Translations under genes and position numbers: made by a program | The notes under the pieces: model-generated | Seen by the model: the letters and a program-made list of their open reading frames with translations, nothing else | Databases searched by the model: none | What the model was told of the DNA's origin: nothing | DNA from: Loktanella sp. | GTDB taxonomy: Bacteria; Pseudomonadota; Alphaproteobacteria; Rhodobacterales; Rhodobacteraceae | Reading direction: 5' to 3' | Length of the DNA stretch: 38,035 nt | Assembly: GCA_024635625.1 (NCBI GenBank) | Contig: JAGXIQ010000139.1 | Coordinates: 1 to 38,035 of the forward strand | Shown here: piece by piece, positions 1 to 9,068 of the stretch | Position numbering within the stretch: the first letter of the stretch is position 1 | Layout of the letters: the number at the start of each line of letters is the position of its first letter

Positions 1-5
1 GGCAA

Positions 6-1649
6 TCAAACCAGACGCGAATTCTCGACTGCGGCGCGTACGAAATCGGCGAACAGGGGGTGCGGGGCGAAGGGTTTCGACTTTAGCTCTGGGTGGAACT
101 GTACGCCGATGAACCACGGGTGATCCTTCCATTCGACAATCTCTGGTAGCTTGCCGTCAGGGGACATGCCGGTAAAGCACAGACCTTTTGCCTCTAATTG
201 CTCGCGGTACTTGGTGTCGACCTCGTACCGGTGGCGGTGACGCTCTTCGATCACGCTGGTACCATAGATTTCTGCAACCTTAGACCCGTCGCGCAGGTTG
301 GCGTCATAGGCCCCCAGCCGCATCGTACCGCCCTTAGCATCATCGGCCTTGCGCGCAACGGTCTGGTTTCCCTGTACCCATTCCTTCAGGTGATAGACGA
401 CAGGCTCGAACCGGCGGCTACCAGACTCATGATCGAATTCTTCTGACCCAGCCGTCGGCAGGCCAGCGACATTGCGCGCTGCCTCAATCACGGCCATTTG
501 CATGCCAAGGCAGATGCCCAGATAAGGCACGCCTTTTTCGCGTGCGAATTGCGCGGCTTTTATTTTGCCTTCTGTCCCGCGCTCGCCAAATCCGCCGGGT
601 ACAAGGATGGCATGGAAACCTTCCAGATAGGGCGCCGCATCTTCGCGGTCGAATAGCTCTGCATCGACCCAATCAATCCGTACCTTGACCCGGTTAGCCA
701 TGCCGCCATGAGTAAGCGCCTCGGCAATTGACTTATAAGCATCTTCAAGTTGGGTGTATTTGCCAACGATGGCCACGCGGACTTCGCCCTCGGGGTTGTG
801 TATCCGGTCGGCGACGTCGTGCCAAACCGACAGATTCGGCGCCGGCGCAGGAGAGATGCCGAAAGCATCAAGTACCGCTTGGTCAAGACCTTGCGCGTGA
901 TAGGCAAGGGGGGCCTCGTAAATCGACTTTAGATCGTAAGCGGCGATAACGGCATCTTTTCGGACGTTACAGAAAAGTCCGATCTTCTCTCGTTCACGTT
1001 CTGGAATCGGGTGTTCCGACCGGCAAACCAGAATGTCCGGAGCCAGACCGATACTGCGCAATTCTTTGACAGAATGCTGAGTCGGTTTTGTTTTCAACTC
1101 GCCGCTCGCGGCCAGATAAGGCAGCAGCGTCAGATGCATAAAAATGCATTGCCCGCGCGGCTTGTCTTGGGCGAACTGTCGGATCGCCTCAAAAAACGGC
1201 AGACCTTCAATGTCCCCGACGGTGCCGCCGATCTCGCAAAGCATAAAGTCGACTTCATCTTCACCAATGCTGATGAAATCTTTGATCTCGTTCGTGACGT
1301 GGGGAATCACCTGAATGGTCTTGCCAAGGTAATCGCCACGGCGCTCTTTTTCCAAAACCGTAGAATAGACGCGACCGGAACTGATAGAATCGCTCATGCG
1401 TGCAGCAACACCTGTAAATCGCTCGTAGTGACCAAGGTCGAGGTCAGTTTCGGCACCGTCATCGGTGACGAAAACTTCTCCATGCTCGAAAGGGGACATC
1501 GTGCCAGGATCGACGTTCAAGTAGGGGTCTAACTTGCGCAGACGTACAGTATATCCCCGCGCTTGCAGCAGTGCACCAAGGGCGGCGGATGCCAAGCCCT
1601 TGCCCAAAGAGGACACAACCCCGCCCGTAATAAAAATGAAACGTGCCAT
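6..1649 (-). CDS. pyrG: CTP synthase (glutamine hydrolysing)
   Basis: This is a full-length 547-residue CTP synthase, close to the usual length of about 545. It makes CTP from UTP, ATP and glutamine in the cytoplasm, the last step of de novo pyrimidine nucleotide synthesis. The N-terminal synthetase domain opens with [15 protein letters not shown], the P-loop-like signature. The C-terminal class I glutamine amidotransferase domain carries the nucleophile C380 in YLGICLGMQ and the partners H519 and E521 in VQFHPEL. The stop codon lies at the very edge of the window (6-8) and the gene is complete. It is the gene downstream of secG on the same strand, after a 158-base gap that holds two inverted repeats. 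Confidence 0.98.
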   Translation of the reverse strand: MARFIFITGGVVSSLGKGLASAALGALLQARGYTVRLRKLDPYLNVDPGTMSPFEHGEVFVTDDGAETDLDLGHYERFTGVAARMSDSISSGRVYSTVLEKERRGDYLGKTIQVIPHVTNEIKDFISIGEDEVDFMLCEIGGTVGDIEGLPFFEAIRQFAQDKPRGQCIFMHLTLLPYLAASGELKTKPTQHSVKELRSIGLAPDILVCRSEHPIPEREREKIGLFCNVRKDAVIAAYDLKSIYEAPLAYHAQGLDQAVLDAFGISPAPAPNLSVWHDVADRIHNPEGEVRVAIVGKYTQLEDAYKSIAEALTHGGMANRVKVRIDWVDAELFDREDAAPYLEGFHAILVPGGFGERGTEGKIKAAQFAREKGVPYLGICLGMQMAVIEAARNVAGLPTAGSEEFDHESGSRRFEPVVYHLKEWVQGNQTVARKADDAKGGTMRLGAYDANLRDGSKVAEIYGTSVIEERHRHRYEVDTKYREQLEAKGLCFTGMSPDGKLPEIVEWKDHPWFIGVQFHPELKSKPFAPHPLFADFVRAAVENSRLV

Positions 1650-1684
1650 GCCATAGCCCCCGTGCGTGTCAATAAAGTAACCCT

Positions 1685-1703
1685 GCGATCCCGGCGGGAT
1701 CGC
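1685..1703. repeat. Perfect 8-bp hairpin between secG and pyrG
   Basis: GCGATCCC at 1685-1692 pairs with GGGATCGC at 1696-1703 around a three-base loop. It sits about 36 bases before the pyrG start. No T-run follows on the minus strand, so it is not a standard intrinsic terminator. It may be a leader hairpin or an attenuating structure for pyrG; the role is not known. Confidence 0.5.
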
Positions 1704-1743
1704 ATCATCACGGGATTAGACGATAGCCGGAAATAGCCAGTCA

Positions 1744-1788
1744 GCGCAACCCGTGACGCAGGATCGTCGTGCGCCGCGCGGGTTGCGC
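1744..1788. repeat. 10-bp inverted repeat downstream of secG
   Basis: GCGCAACCCG at 1744-1753 is exactly complementary to CGGGTTGCGC at 1779-1788, separated by 25 bases. It starts about 20 bases after the secG stop codon in the direction of transcription. It could protect or terminate the secG transcript, although no T-run follows. Confidence 0.45.
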
Positions 1789-1807
1789 GGCTGCATGTGA
1801 TGAAGTC

Positions 1808-2164
1808 TTAGTTGCCAGCCGGAACCAGCGGTGCGTCCGATGCGGACGGCGGCAGCAAGTTGTCGCCAAGATCGGGTGTCGCAGGGTCTGCAGGCTCTGC
1901 CACAGGGGCGTCCTGAAGTCGGTCAACAACCGAAGCACCTGCCGCATTTTCTGCCGCGATAATGGTCAACGCGATGGATGTTGCGATGAAGCCAAGCGCG
2001 AGGATCCAAGTAACACGGCCCATTGCTGTGGGTGCGGGCCGCCCGCCAGTTGCACCACCACCGCCGCCGATCCCAAGACCGCCGCCTTCGGACCGCTGAA
2101 GTAGCACAGTGCCAATCAGCGTCAGCGCAAGGATCAGGTGGATGACGAGAACGACGTTTTCCAT
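1808..2164 (-). CDS. secG: Preprotein translocase subunit SecG
   Basis: SecG is the small auxiliary subunit of the SecYEG inner-membrane channel and helps the SecA-driven insertion cycle. The 118-residue product has the family layout: a first membrane helix at about residues 3-22 (VVLVIHLILALTLIGTVLLQ), the conserved loop RSEGGGLGIGGGGG just after it, and a second helix at about 50-70. The remaining C-terminal tail is acidic and proline/alanine-rich, as often seen in alphaproteobacteria. It is transcribed away from purA and toward pyrG, and may share a transcript with pyrG. Confidence 0.95.
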   Translation of the reverse strand: MENVVLVIHLILALTLIGTVLLQRSEGGGLGIGGGGGATGGRPAPTAMGRVTWILALGFIATSIALTIIAAENAAGASVVDRLQDAPVAEPADPATPDLGDNLLPPSASDAPLVPAGN

Positions 2165-2355
2165 AAGGAATGGGCCTGCGGGTTGTCTGCGGTTCGGCGC
2201 TGTCTATGCCGAAGGCCGCAACCCCGCAACCCCAAAGGCCCCTCATTGTACCCGCACTCGAGGCTTAGGCGGACCGACCATGGCGTTTTACTGTTTCCGC
2301 CGCCGCCTGCGAGCGTTATAGCGGTCAACGGAATTTCCGTAAAAGGACAGGTATC

Positions 2356-3651
2356 ATGGCAAACGTTGTCGTCGTCGGCGCTCAGTGGGGCGACGAGGGG
2401 AAAGGCAAGATCGTTGACTGGCTAAGCGAGCGGGCTGACGTCGTCGCACGCTTTCAGGGCGGTCACAACGCGGGCCACACCCTCGTCATTGATGGTAAGG
2501 TCTACAAACTGCACGCGCTGCCGTCTGGCGTCGTACGTGGCGGCAAGCTGAGTGTCATCGGTAACGGCGTGGTGCTGGACCCATGGCATCTGCTGAAAGA
2601 GATCGAAGGCCTGCGCGGGCAGGGCGTCGAAATCACACCGGAAACGCTGATGATTGCGGAAAACACTCCGCTTATCCTGCCTTTCCATGGCGAACTTGAC
2701 CGCGCGCGCGAAAATCAGGCCGACGTAGCAAAGATTGGCACGACGGGCCGCGGCATTGGGCCATGCTACGAAGACAAAGTTGGCCGTCGTGTGATCCGCG
2801 TTGCTGACCTCGCTGACGCTGCCACGCTGGAATTGCGCGTGGATCGCGCGCTTGTCCATCATGATGCGCTGCGGCGTGGCCTTGGCCTTGATCCCATCGA
2901 TCGCGACGACCTTCTTGCCCAACTACGAGAGGTCGCACCGGCGATTCTCGAATACGCGGCACCGGTCTGGAAGGTGCTTAACGACAAGCGGAAAGAGGGA
3001 AAGCGTATCCTGTTCGAAGGGGCGCAGGGCGCGCTGCTTGATATCGACTTTGGTACCTACCCATTCGTCACATCGTCTAACGTGATCGCTGGTCAGGCGG
3101 CGACGGGTACGGGGGTCGGCCCCGGCGCAATCGATTTCGTGCTAGGCATCGTCAAGGCGTACACCACCCGCGTCGGCGAAGGCCCCTTCCCGACGGAGCT
3201 TTTGGACGCAGACGGCGAAAAGCTGGGGCAACGTGGCCATGAATTTGGCACCACTACCGGGCGCAAGCGCCGTTGTGGCTGGTTTGACGCAGCCCTCGTG
3301 CGCCAGACCTGCGCGACGTCTGGCGTGTCGGGTATTTCGTTGACGAAACTTGACGTGCTCGACGGGTTTGAGACGCTGAAAATCTGCACCGGATACGATC
3401 TGGACGGCAAAGTTTTGGATTATCTACCGACTGCCGCCGATCAGCAGGCACGCTGCAAGCCGATCTACGAGGAAATGCCCGGGTGGTCCGAATCGACGGA
3501 AGGGGCGCGGTCTTGGAATGACCTGCCCGCGCAGGCGATTAAATATGTTCGTCGGATCGAGGAACTGATCGATTGCCCTGTCGCTCTCGTTTCTACTTCG
3601 CCAGAGCGGGAAGACACGATTCTCGTGACCGATCCCTTCGCTGCACGATGA
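2356..3651 (+). CDS. purA: Adenylosuccinate synthetase
   Basis: This enzyme joins IMP and aspartate with GTP to form adenylosuccinate, the first committed step from IMP to AMP, in the cytoplasm. The 431-residue length matches the family. The N-terminal GTP-binding motif [11 protein letters not shown] includes the catalytic aspartate, and GGHNAGHT carries the catalytic histidine. [13 protein letters not shown] is also typical. A purine-rich stretch, AAAAGGACAGG, precedes the ATG at 2356. The last bases overlap the start of the following DUF2842 gene by four (ATGA), suggesting translational coupling. Confidence 0.98.
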   Translation: MANVVVVGAQWGDEGKGKIVDWLSERADVVARFQGGHNAGHTLVIDGKVYKLHALPSGVVRGGKLSVIGNGVVLDPWHLLKEIEGLRGQGVEITPETLMIAENTPLILPFHGELDRARENQADVAKIGTTGRGIGPCYEDKVGRRVIRVADLADAATLELRVDRALVHHDALRRGLGLDPIDRDDLLAQLREVAPAILEYAAPVWKVLNDKRKEGKRILFEGAQGALLDIDFGTYPFVTSSNVIAGQAATGTGVGPGAIDFVLGIVKAYTTRVGEGPFPTELLDADGEKLGQRGHEFGTTTGRKRRCGWFDAALVRQTCATSGVSGISLTKLDVLDGFETLKICTGYDLDGKVLDYLPTAADQQARCKPIYEEMPGWSESTEGARSWNDLPAQAIKYVRRIEELIDCPVALVSTSPEREDTILVTDPFAAR

Positions 3652-3884
3652 ACGGCTGGTTTTCGACACTCAGCTACAAGGCTCGCAAGCGGTGGGCGCT
3701 GGCAATCCTGATTTTGGGATTGCCAGCTTACATCATCGTTGCGGTGACCATCACGTCGACGTTGGATCGACCGTCGTTTCTGCTGGAACTGGCGATTTAC
3801 GTGGGGCTTGGCATCCTGTGGGCATGGCCGTTTCGCAGTATTTTTCGCGGCATCGGCCAGCCTGATCCCGATGATCGCGACTGA
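3648..3884 (+). CDS. DUF2842 small membrane protein
   Basis: This 78-residue protein has two predicted membrane helices, about residues 17-38 ([18 protein letters not shown]) and 47-65 ([18 protein letters not shown]), and a short acidic tail ending QPDPDDRD. I recognise it as the alphaproteobacterial DUF2842 family, whose function is unknown. The start at 3648 is chosen because its ATGA overlaps the purA stop codon exactly; an earlier in-frame ATG lies inside purA and would add an arginine-rich segment unlike the family. It is the last gene of the purA unit, followed by a hairpin terminator. Confidence 0.8.
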   Translation: MNGWFSTLSYKARKRWALAILILGLPAYIIVAVTITSTLDRPSFLLELAIYVGLGILWAWPFRSIFRGIGQPDPDDRD

Positions 3885-3908
3885 TCCGGCGCTACGATGA
3901 CTAACATG

Positions 3909-3943
3909 AAAAAGGCGAAGAGATTATCCCTTCGCCTTTTTCG
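3909..3943. terminator. Bidirectional rho-independent terminator
   Basis: AAAAAGGCGAAG at 3909-3920 and CTTCGCCTTTTT at 3930-3941 form a 12-bp stem with a nine-base loop, with A-run and T-run on the two sides. It lies between the 3' ends of the purA-DUF2842 unit and the convergent 807-residue gene and can terminate both. Confidence 0.9.
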
Positions 3944-3964
3944 CATTTTTGTCGTCAGGGCAGA

Positions 3965-6388
3965 TTAGGCCCCGGCAGCCATCGCCTCGGGCTTAAAGCG
4001 GGTACGGTGAGATACGGCAAACCGTCCGTTGCGAACCCGCTCGATCCGTCCTTGGCGCAGCAATGTCCCAAACGACCGCAGACCATCTTCGCGGCTGAAG
4101 TCTTCACTCACCGTCTGGCGCACCTTCTGCATGATATGCGGCCGAGAGAAATCCTCTGACCCTTCCACGAAGGCAGTATAGGCTGCTGCTGCTTCCAGTA
4201 GGTCCTGCAGGCTGGTGGCCCCCATGGATTCCGCAAATTCGGCAAAATTTCCAGCATCCTCGGTCGGCGCGGGTGCTTGGGTACCCACGCGGCGCGGCTG
4301 GACGGGCGCACTAGACGGTACTTCCGTCAGGTCCACGCGCTGGCTGTCGACCAACCTAAGCGGGGCCGGGCGTGCGCGCTCGTTCCGCTCTGGATCGATT
4401 TCGGGTCGTGCCGCACGCCGGGGGCGCACAACTTCGTCAAAGTCCTCGCGGAAGGCGTTTTCGGTCGGGGCCCCGGACTCTTTAGGTTCACCCAATTGCC
4501 GCGCCGCCTCTGTCGCTGCAACCGCCGCCTTAAGGTGTGCGATGGCATTGCGACGGCGGCTTGCACCTGGGTCGGCTAGTTCTTCGTCGGCCTGTGACAT
4601 GATCCGCGACATTTCGGCCTCGGTCGTGTCGGGCAACGGGTCGCGACGCGGTTTGGCAGCGGGTTCGGTGACTTCCGCAACCTCTGTTTCCTCAACGTCC
4701 TCAGCGTAATCGGTGTCATCGGCAAGTGCGGCCAGTTCGCGCTGCAGATCGGCCTCATCCTCTTCTGACAGCGTGCTACTTGCAGCTTTGGGGTCGAAGT
4801 CGGTCAGATCCTCTGCACCATCAAGCGTTGCAGCTGACGTGATCGTATCTACCTCTTCTTGATCGTCCGATGCGTCATCCTGTGACAGTGCAGGATCTTG
4901 CGGCCATGTCTCTACCGACTCCGGGTCCGTCGCTATCTGAGCGACAACGGGCGAAGAGGTTTCGTCATCAGGCTCTGATGTGGCCTCGATTGGACGAGGC
5001 CGGCGGGTGACGCGAAGGATGCGGCCACGCGGTGCCGCAGGTGCAGTCGCTACCTTTACATCTTCCAAAGCCTGCGCGGAGTCAGCGGTATCCTTCGCCG
5101 TCTCGTTGTCAGACTGTGCAACGGTTTCGTCAGCCACGTCAAAGGTTGCCAGTTCCTTCGCTGGCTCTGCGACCGTAGCATCGTCAGATGCCTCTGCCAC
5201 TGCCTCCGGTTTGGCTACCCCATCCTGCGATAGCAGCGTTTCCCGCGTCGGTTGACGTAGACCCGCACGCTCTAGATTGCGCAGCACAGCCGCAATCTGA
5301 TCGTCGGTTTCGTCTGTCGTCTGGCGAGAGGCCTCTTCGTCAAAAGCTTCGGACATTACGGGGGTGTCCGGGATATCAATAGTCGGCGTATCTGCCAAGC
5401 TGTTGTCCGACGTTTCGTCCATGCCGCCGAAAACAGCCATTGCGCGCGCTATCGCGTCATCCATGGCCTTGTCCGAGAGCAGCGGATTTGTCGCTGCAGA
5501 AGGCTCTGTTGTCAGGATAGTTTCGCTTTCATCCTCGTCTGCTACCAAGGAATCAGGCGTGTCTTCGGTCTGCGTTACCGCATCGCTAAGTGCGTCTTTA
5601 TCATCAGGGGTTTCTTCAGGTGCGACCGCTACGGGTGCGTAAAAGGTCGTGTCATCCTGACTGTCATCGGACGCCATAATGGCATCTTCAAGATCTTCGA
5701 CGTAAGGCGAAGTACCGCTAGGTGCTACGCCACCGACGACGGCACGAATACGTTGCAACTTGGCCGCGACGCTATCGGCGTCTGGATGCGCCGGCGGTTC
5801 GGAGAGCGGTGCAGCGACCGTTTCCAAGATCGGCTTCTGTGTCATCATCGGGCTGTCTGCCAGATCGGCGTCTTCTGCTGCAGCGCGGGCTCTATCGCGG
5901 ATCGCGTCACGGCTGACCGGTGGTCGCTGAACCGGTGGCATAACCGGCGCTGCCTCGCTTTCAGCCTCCGCCGGGGCGGTGCTCGCTTCCGGTTCGGGCG
6001 TCGTCGCGACAGGTTGCGAAGATGTCGCGACCTCTGCCTCGGCTGCGACGGGCGACTGCGGCTGCTGTGCAGGTTGCGCAGTTGGCGCCTGCACAAATAC
6101 AGCGGCGGGTGCAGCGGCTGCCTGCGGCGTGGCGTCAACCGCGCGCAGCACGATTCCCGTCTCGCTCGGGCGCATTTCCACCCGGCGTGCTGTCTCTCGT
6201 TCCGCGATCCGAGTCAGCATTTCCGCATCGGGTGTTGGGGGCTCTGCCCCAAAGTATCGGTCGCCCGCGGCCAAATCGCGGAAATACTCCGCAATCGCCT
6301 TCATCGTGGAGAAGGAATCATCGAATCCCTCCAGCGTGCACGAGAAGGTGCCGTAGGAAACGGTAAGAATCTTGCTCGACTCAACCAT
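3965..6388 (-). CDS. Large acidic low-complexity protein of unknown function
   Basis: The function of this 807-residue protein is unknown. The first 85 residues look like a folded, ordered segment (MVESSKILTVSYGTFSCTLE, then FSTMKAIAEYFRDLAAGDRY). Residues from about 95 to 700 are rich in Ala, Glu, Asp, Thr and Pro with few hydrophobic blocks, and are probably disordered. The last 95 residues again look folded (LQDLLEAAAAYTAFVEGSED, then GLRSFGTLLRQGRIERVRNG) and have a helix-helix-strand pattern that could be a small winged-helix-like fold. There is no signal peptide or membrane segment, so it is likely cytoplasmic. I recall similar proteins in other Rhodobacterales as conserved hypotheticals, sometimes labelled CheA-like without a histidine-kinase core; I see no kinase motifs here. 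It is transcribed divergently from thiN. Confidence 0.85.
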   Translation of the reverse strand: MVESSKILTVSYGTFSCTLEGFDDSFSTMKAIAEYFRDLAAGDRYFGAEPPTPDAEMLTRIAERETARRVEMRPSETGIVLRAVDATPQAAAAPAAVFVQAPTAQPAQQPQSPVAAEAEVATSSQPVATTPEPEASTAPAEAESEAAPVMPPVQRPPVSRDAIRDRARAAAEDADLADSPMMTQKPILETVAAPLSEPPAHPDADSVAAKLQRIRAVVGGVAPSGTSPYVEDLEDAIMASDDSQDDTTFYAPVAVAPEETPDDKDALSDAVTQTEDTPDSLVADEDESETILTTEPSAATNPLLSDKAMDDAIARAMAVFGGMDETSDNSLADTPTIDIPDTPVMSEAFDEEASRQTTDETDDQIAAVLRNLERAGLRQPTRETLLSQDGVAKPEAVAEASDDATVAEPAKELATFDVADETVAQSDNETAKDTADSAQALEDVKVATAPAAPRGRILRVTRRPRPIEATSEPDDETSSPVVAQIATDPESVETWPQDPALSQDDASDDQEEVDTITSAATLDGAEDLTDFDPKAASSTLSEEDEADLQRELAALADDTDYAEDVEETEVAEVTEPAAKPRRDPLPDTTEAEMSRIMSQADEELADPGASRRRNAIAHLKAAVAATEAARQLGEPKESGAPTENAFREDFDEVVRPRRAARPEIDPERNERARPAPLRLVDSQRVDLTEVPSSAPVQPRRVGTQAPAPTEDAGNFAEFAESMGATSLQDLLEAAAAYTAFVEGSEDFSRPHIMQKVRQTVSEDFSREDGLRSFGTLLRQGRIERVRNGRFAVSHRTRFKPEAMAAGA

Positions 6389-6527
6389 GATTTCGCTCGC
6401 TTTCTGCCAGTCCCAGTGACAGCCTGCTTACCAGCAATTGGTTCGCAAATTGGCACAGTCGGGGGGTGGTGCGGGGTTGATTTCGTGTCCTTTTCAAGGA
6501 ATGTGGTCCAGGAGAGGACAATTTGCC

Positions 6528-7190
6528 ATGGTCGACACGATTGTTCACGCTTTAACCCCAATCACGCTACTCGGTGGTGCTGATTTAGACGCCAATGAAC
6601 TTAACATCTGCCTAAGTCACGCGCCATCCATTGTGGCGGCTGATGGTGGTGCAAATCACGCGTTACGTGCGGGTCTTCGGCCGCTTGCTGTTATTGGGGA
6701 CATGGATAGCCTGACGTCCGCAGCGCGCACAGCGTTCGCCGATATTCTGCATCCGGTCGCGGAACAGGACAGCACCGACTTTGACAAGTGCTTGATGCGC
6801 GTCAAAGCACCGCTGATTATGGCTGCCGGTTTTCTGGGTGGGCGGCTGGATCATACATTTTCAGTGCTGGGTGTCTTGGCGCGTAGGTCGGCGTGCCACG
6901 TCGTGTTGGTGTCGCGTGACGACGTTTGTGTCCTACTGCCGCAAGGATCCAGCCAATGGCATCTGACACCTGGTGATCGGGCTGCACTGCTGCCCTTGGG
7001 GGCCGCGCGTGTCAGTAGTCGGGGGTTGCGCTGGGATTTGGATGCCCAACGGATGTCGCCGGACGGTCTTGTCAGCAGTTCCAACGCAGTTGCACAGGCG
7101 CTTGTCACGGTTGAGGTGACAGGCCCGGTGCTGTTGACCCTGCCATTGGCGGCATGGGGCGCCGTGACAGACGCCGTTCGCGGGCGATGA
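6528..7190 (+). CDS. thiN: Thiamine pyrophosphokinase
   Basis: This enzyme transfers pyrophosphate from ATP to thiamine to give thiamine diphosphate. The 220-residue protein shows the family motifs AADGGANHAL, VIGDMDSL and QDSTDFDKCL, followed by GGRLDHTFSVLG; together these supply the acidic metal and ATP-binding residues. The start at 6528 is preferred because AGGAGAG lies about 11 bases upstream and because the protein then begins at the family's usual place; an upstream in-frame ATG at 6438 has no such site. The 3' end runs 86 bases into the convergent EamA transporter gene. Confidence 0.93.
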   Translation: MVDTIVHALTPITLLGGADLDANELNICLSHAPSIVAADGGANHALRAGLRPLAVIGDMDSLTSAARTAFADILHPVAEQDSTDFDKCLMRVKAPLIMAAGFLGGRLDHTFSVLGVLARRSACHVVLVSRDDVCVLLPQGSSQWHLTPGDRAALLPLGAARVSSRGLRWDLDAQRMSPDGLVSSSNAVAQALVTVEVTGPVLLTLPLAAWGAVTDAVRGR

Positions 7191-8040
7191 CATAAAGCCC
7201 GGCCGCGATGGTCACGACGATGCCGAAGGTAGCCAGCCCGTTGGGCAAGTCGCGGAACATCAGCCACCCAATGGCGGTGCCGAACGGAATCTCAAGATAC
7301 TGCATCGGTGCAAGCGTCGCCGCCGGGGCCAATCGCAGGCTAGCAGTCATCATCAACTGCGCGGCAGTTCCCATGACGCCCATGACAGCTAGCAGTACCC
7401 AGTCGGTCACGCTGCCGGGCAGGGCTGCAAAGCTTCGGTCTGGCCATAGGGTCAATGCCAGGGCGACGACAATGCAGGCCTGCCATCCACTGATGGCCTG
7501 CAACTTGACCGGGCCGATGCGGCGCGACAGATGCCGCGTGACGAGCATAAAGCCAGCAAAGCAAACGGCCACGCCCAAAGGTAACAGGGCGGCAGGCCCC
7601 GCGGCTGCAAGGTTAGGTTGGATCACCAGCAACGTGCCGAGAAAGCCTACGATGCATGCGCTGAGACGGTGGGGGCCTACAGCTTCTTGCAACAGCGCCC
7701 AACCAAGCAGTAAGGCGATGAAAGGCATCACAAAGGCAATGGCGAGCGCATCAGCCAGCGGCAGTACCCGTAGGGCCGCGAACATTAGCCCCATCCCGCC
7801 AATGTGCAGGGCGGTGCGGAGTGCCACAAGCAAACGCGTGCCCTGTGGTGCACGCAGCGACTCTCCGGTCATCACGGTCATCGGACCGAGGATGAGCGCC
7901 TGTGTGCCAAACCGGGCCAGCATCATCACAAAAAGCCCGATGCCGCCGCCGAGGAGTTTGGCCATACCGTCGCCGAGTGGGGCCAAAATGCAAAACCCCA
8001 TCATCAACATGATACCCGCAAAGGGGCGATCACCAATCAT
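7105..8040 (-). CDS. EamA/DMT-family transporter, second of a tandem pair
   Basis: This 311-residue inner-membrane protein has about ten predicted helices arranged as two EamA repeats, the layout of drug/metabolite transporters. Recognisable elements are PLADALAIAFVMPFIALLLG near the end of the first repeat and APMQYLEIPFGTAIGWLMF in the second. The substrate cannot be told from sequence. The start at 8040 is chosen because its ATG overlaps the stop codon of the preceding paralogue (ATGA), which indicates coupled translation. The reading frame stays open far upstream but inside the neighbour. The 3' end overlaps thiN on the opposite strand. Confidence 0.9.
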   Translation of the reverse strand: MIGDRPFAGIMLMMGFCILAPLGDGMAKLLGGGIGLFVMMLARFGTQALILGPMTVMTGESLRAPQGTRLLVALRTALHIGGMGLMFAALRVLPLADALAIAFVMPFIALLLGWALLQEAVGPHRLSACIVGFLGTLLVIQPNLAAAGPAALLPLGVAVCFAGFMLVTRHLSRRIGPVKLQAISGWQACIVVALALTLWPDRSFAALPGSVTDWVLLAVMGVMGTAAQLMMTASLRLAPAATLAPMQYLEIPFGTAIGWLMFRDLPNGLATFGIVVTIAAGLYVIARERRLSRRPMPPMAGSTAPGLSPQP

Positions 8041-8990
8041 GGGATCGGATCCTGTGGCGTCAGACCGACGGCGATAGCGATCGTGGCCGGTTGACGCGCG
8101 GTGTGACGTTCTCGTGCAATGATATAAAGGCCAGAGGTGACGATCACCGCAATCCCGGCCCACGTCAGTGGATCGGGGAAATCGCCAAATATGACGTAAC
8201 CAAGAGCCACGGCGCTCACAATCTCTAGATAATGCAGGGGTGCGAGGGTGGCGGCGGGGGCTGCGCGCAGGGCATAGGTCATCATCAAGTGGGCCACGGC
8301 AGAGGCCGCCCCGACGCCGAGTAGCCACAGCCATGCAGCACCCTGCGGCATCAATGGTGATAGTGTTGGCCAGTCGCGCCCCGCAGCGATCAGCATGATT
8401 GGCAGGCAGATCAGCGTGGCGACGGTCGCAGTGTGGTACTGCATTGCAATTGGATGCATCCGACGCGACAGGCTGCGCGTGACCAACATATACAGCGTGA
8501 AAAAAAGTGCCGTTCCAAGTGGAAACAATGCCATGGGTCCGAATGCGGTCAGGCTGGGCCGAATGACCAGCATTGACCCGGCAAATCCCACCGCACATGC
8601 TGCAATCCGACGCGGACCGACAGGGTCGTGCAGGAACAAGTGACCAAAGATCAATAACAGAAACGGCTCTACGAAGGCGATGGCAAGCGCGTCTGCGATC
8701 GGCATAACTGTCAGGGCCGCGACAAAGCAATAAGTCGATGCAATCAGGCACAATGCACGGGCGATCAAGGCGCCGCTTGCACCTTTTGGCAGGCGCAGCG
8801 ATTGACCCAAGGCAAGGCAAACCGGGACCATCACGGCGGCCTGCACAATGAAACGTGCCGTTGTGATCTGTCCAACAGGTAAACTTTCACCAGCCAACTT
8901 GGAGGCCGCGTCGATCAATGGCGCGGTCGCGCAGAAACCCAGCATCAGAACAATACCGGGCAGGACGCGGTCGGTCGAATGGGCAGTCAT
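8037..8990 (-). CDS. EamA/DMT-family transporter, first of a tandem pair
   Basis: This 317-residue ten-helix membrane protein is a paralogue of the gene that follows it: PIADALAIAFVEPFLLLIFG and APLHYLEIVSAVALGYVIFG match equivalent segments of the neighbour. It is probably an exporter or importer of a small metabolite, substrate unknown. It lies 78 bases downstream of the serine dehydratase gene on the same strand and overlaps the next gene by four bases. The tandem pair probably arose by gene duplication. Because the two are translated together they could work as a pair, although most EamA proteins act alone. Confidence 0.9.
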   Translation of the reverse strand: MTAHSTDRVLPGIVLMLGFCATAPLIDAASKLAGESLPVGQITTARFIVQAAVMVPVCLALGQSLRLPKGASGALIARALCLIASTYCFVAALTVMPIADALAIAFVEPFLLLIFGHLFLHDPVGPRRIAACAVGFAGSMLVIRPSLTAFGPMALFPLGTALFFTLYMLVTRSLSRRMHPIAMQYHTATVATLICLPIMLIAAGRDWPTLSPLMPQGAAWLWLLGVGAASAVAHLMMTYALRAAPAATLAPLHYLEIVSAVALGYVIFGDFPDPLTWAGIAVIVTSGLYIIARERHTARQPATIAIAVGLTPQDPIP

Positions 8991-9068
8991 AGTAGGCGGT
9001 GGCGCAAGTTGCTGGCCGTAACCCTGAAGCAGTACATTGGAAGCAACATCTCTTTCATCATGCCGTGG

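Noticed and set aside
7208-8077. Plus-strand 289-residue open frame opposite the EamA gene
   Set aside because: It is the antisense of a clear transporter gene, with no recognisable domain or ribosome site.
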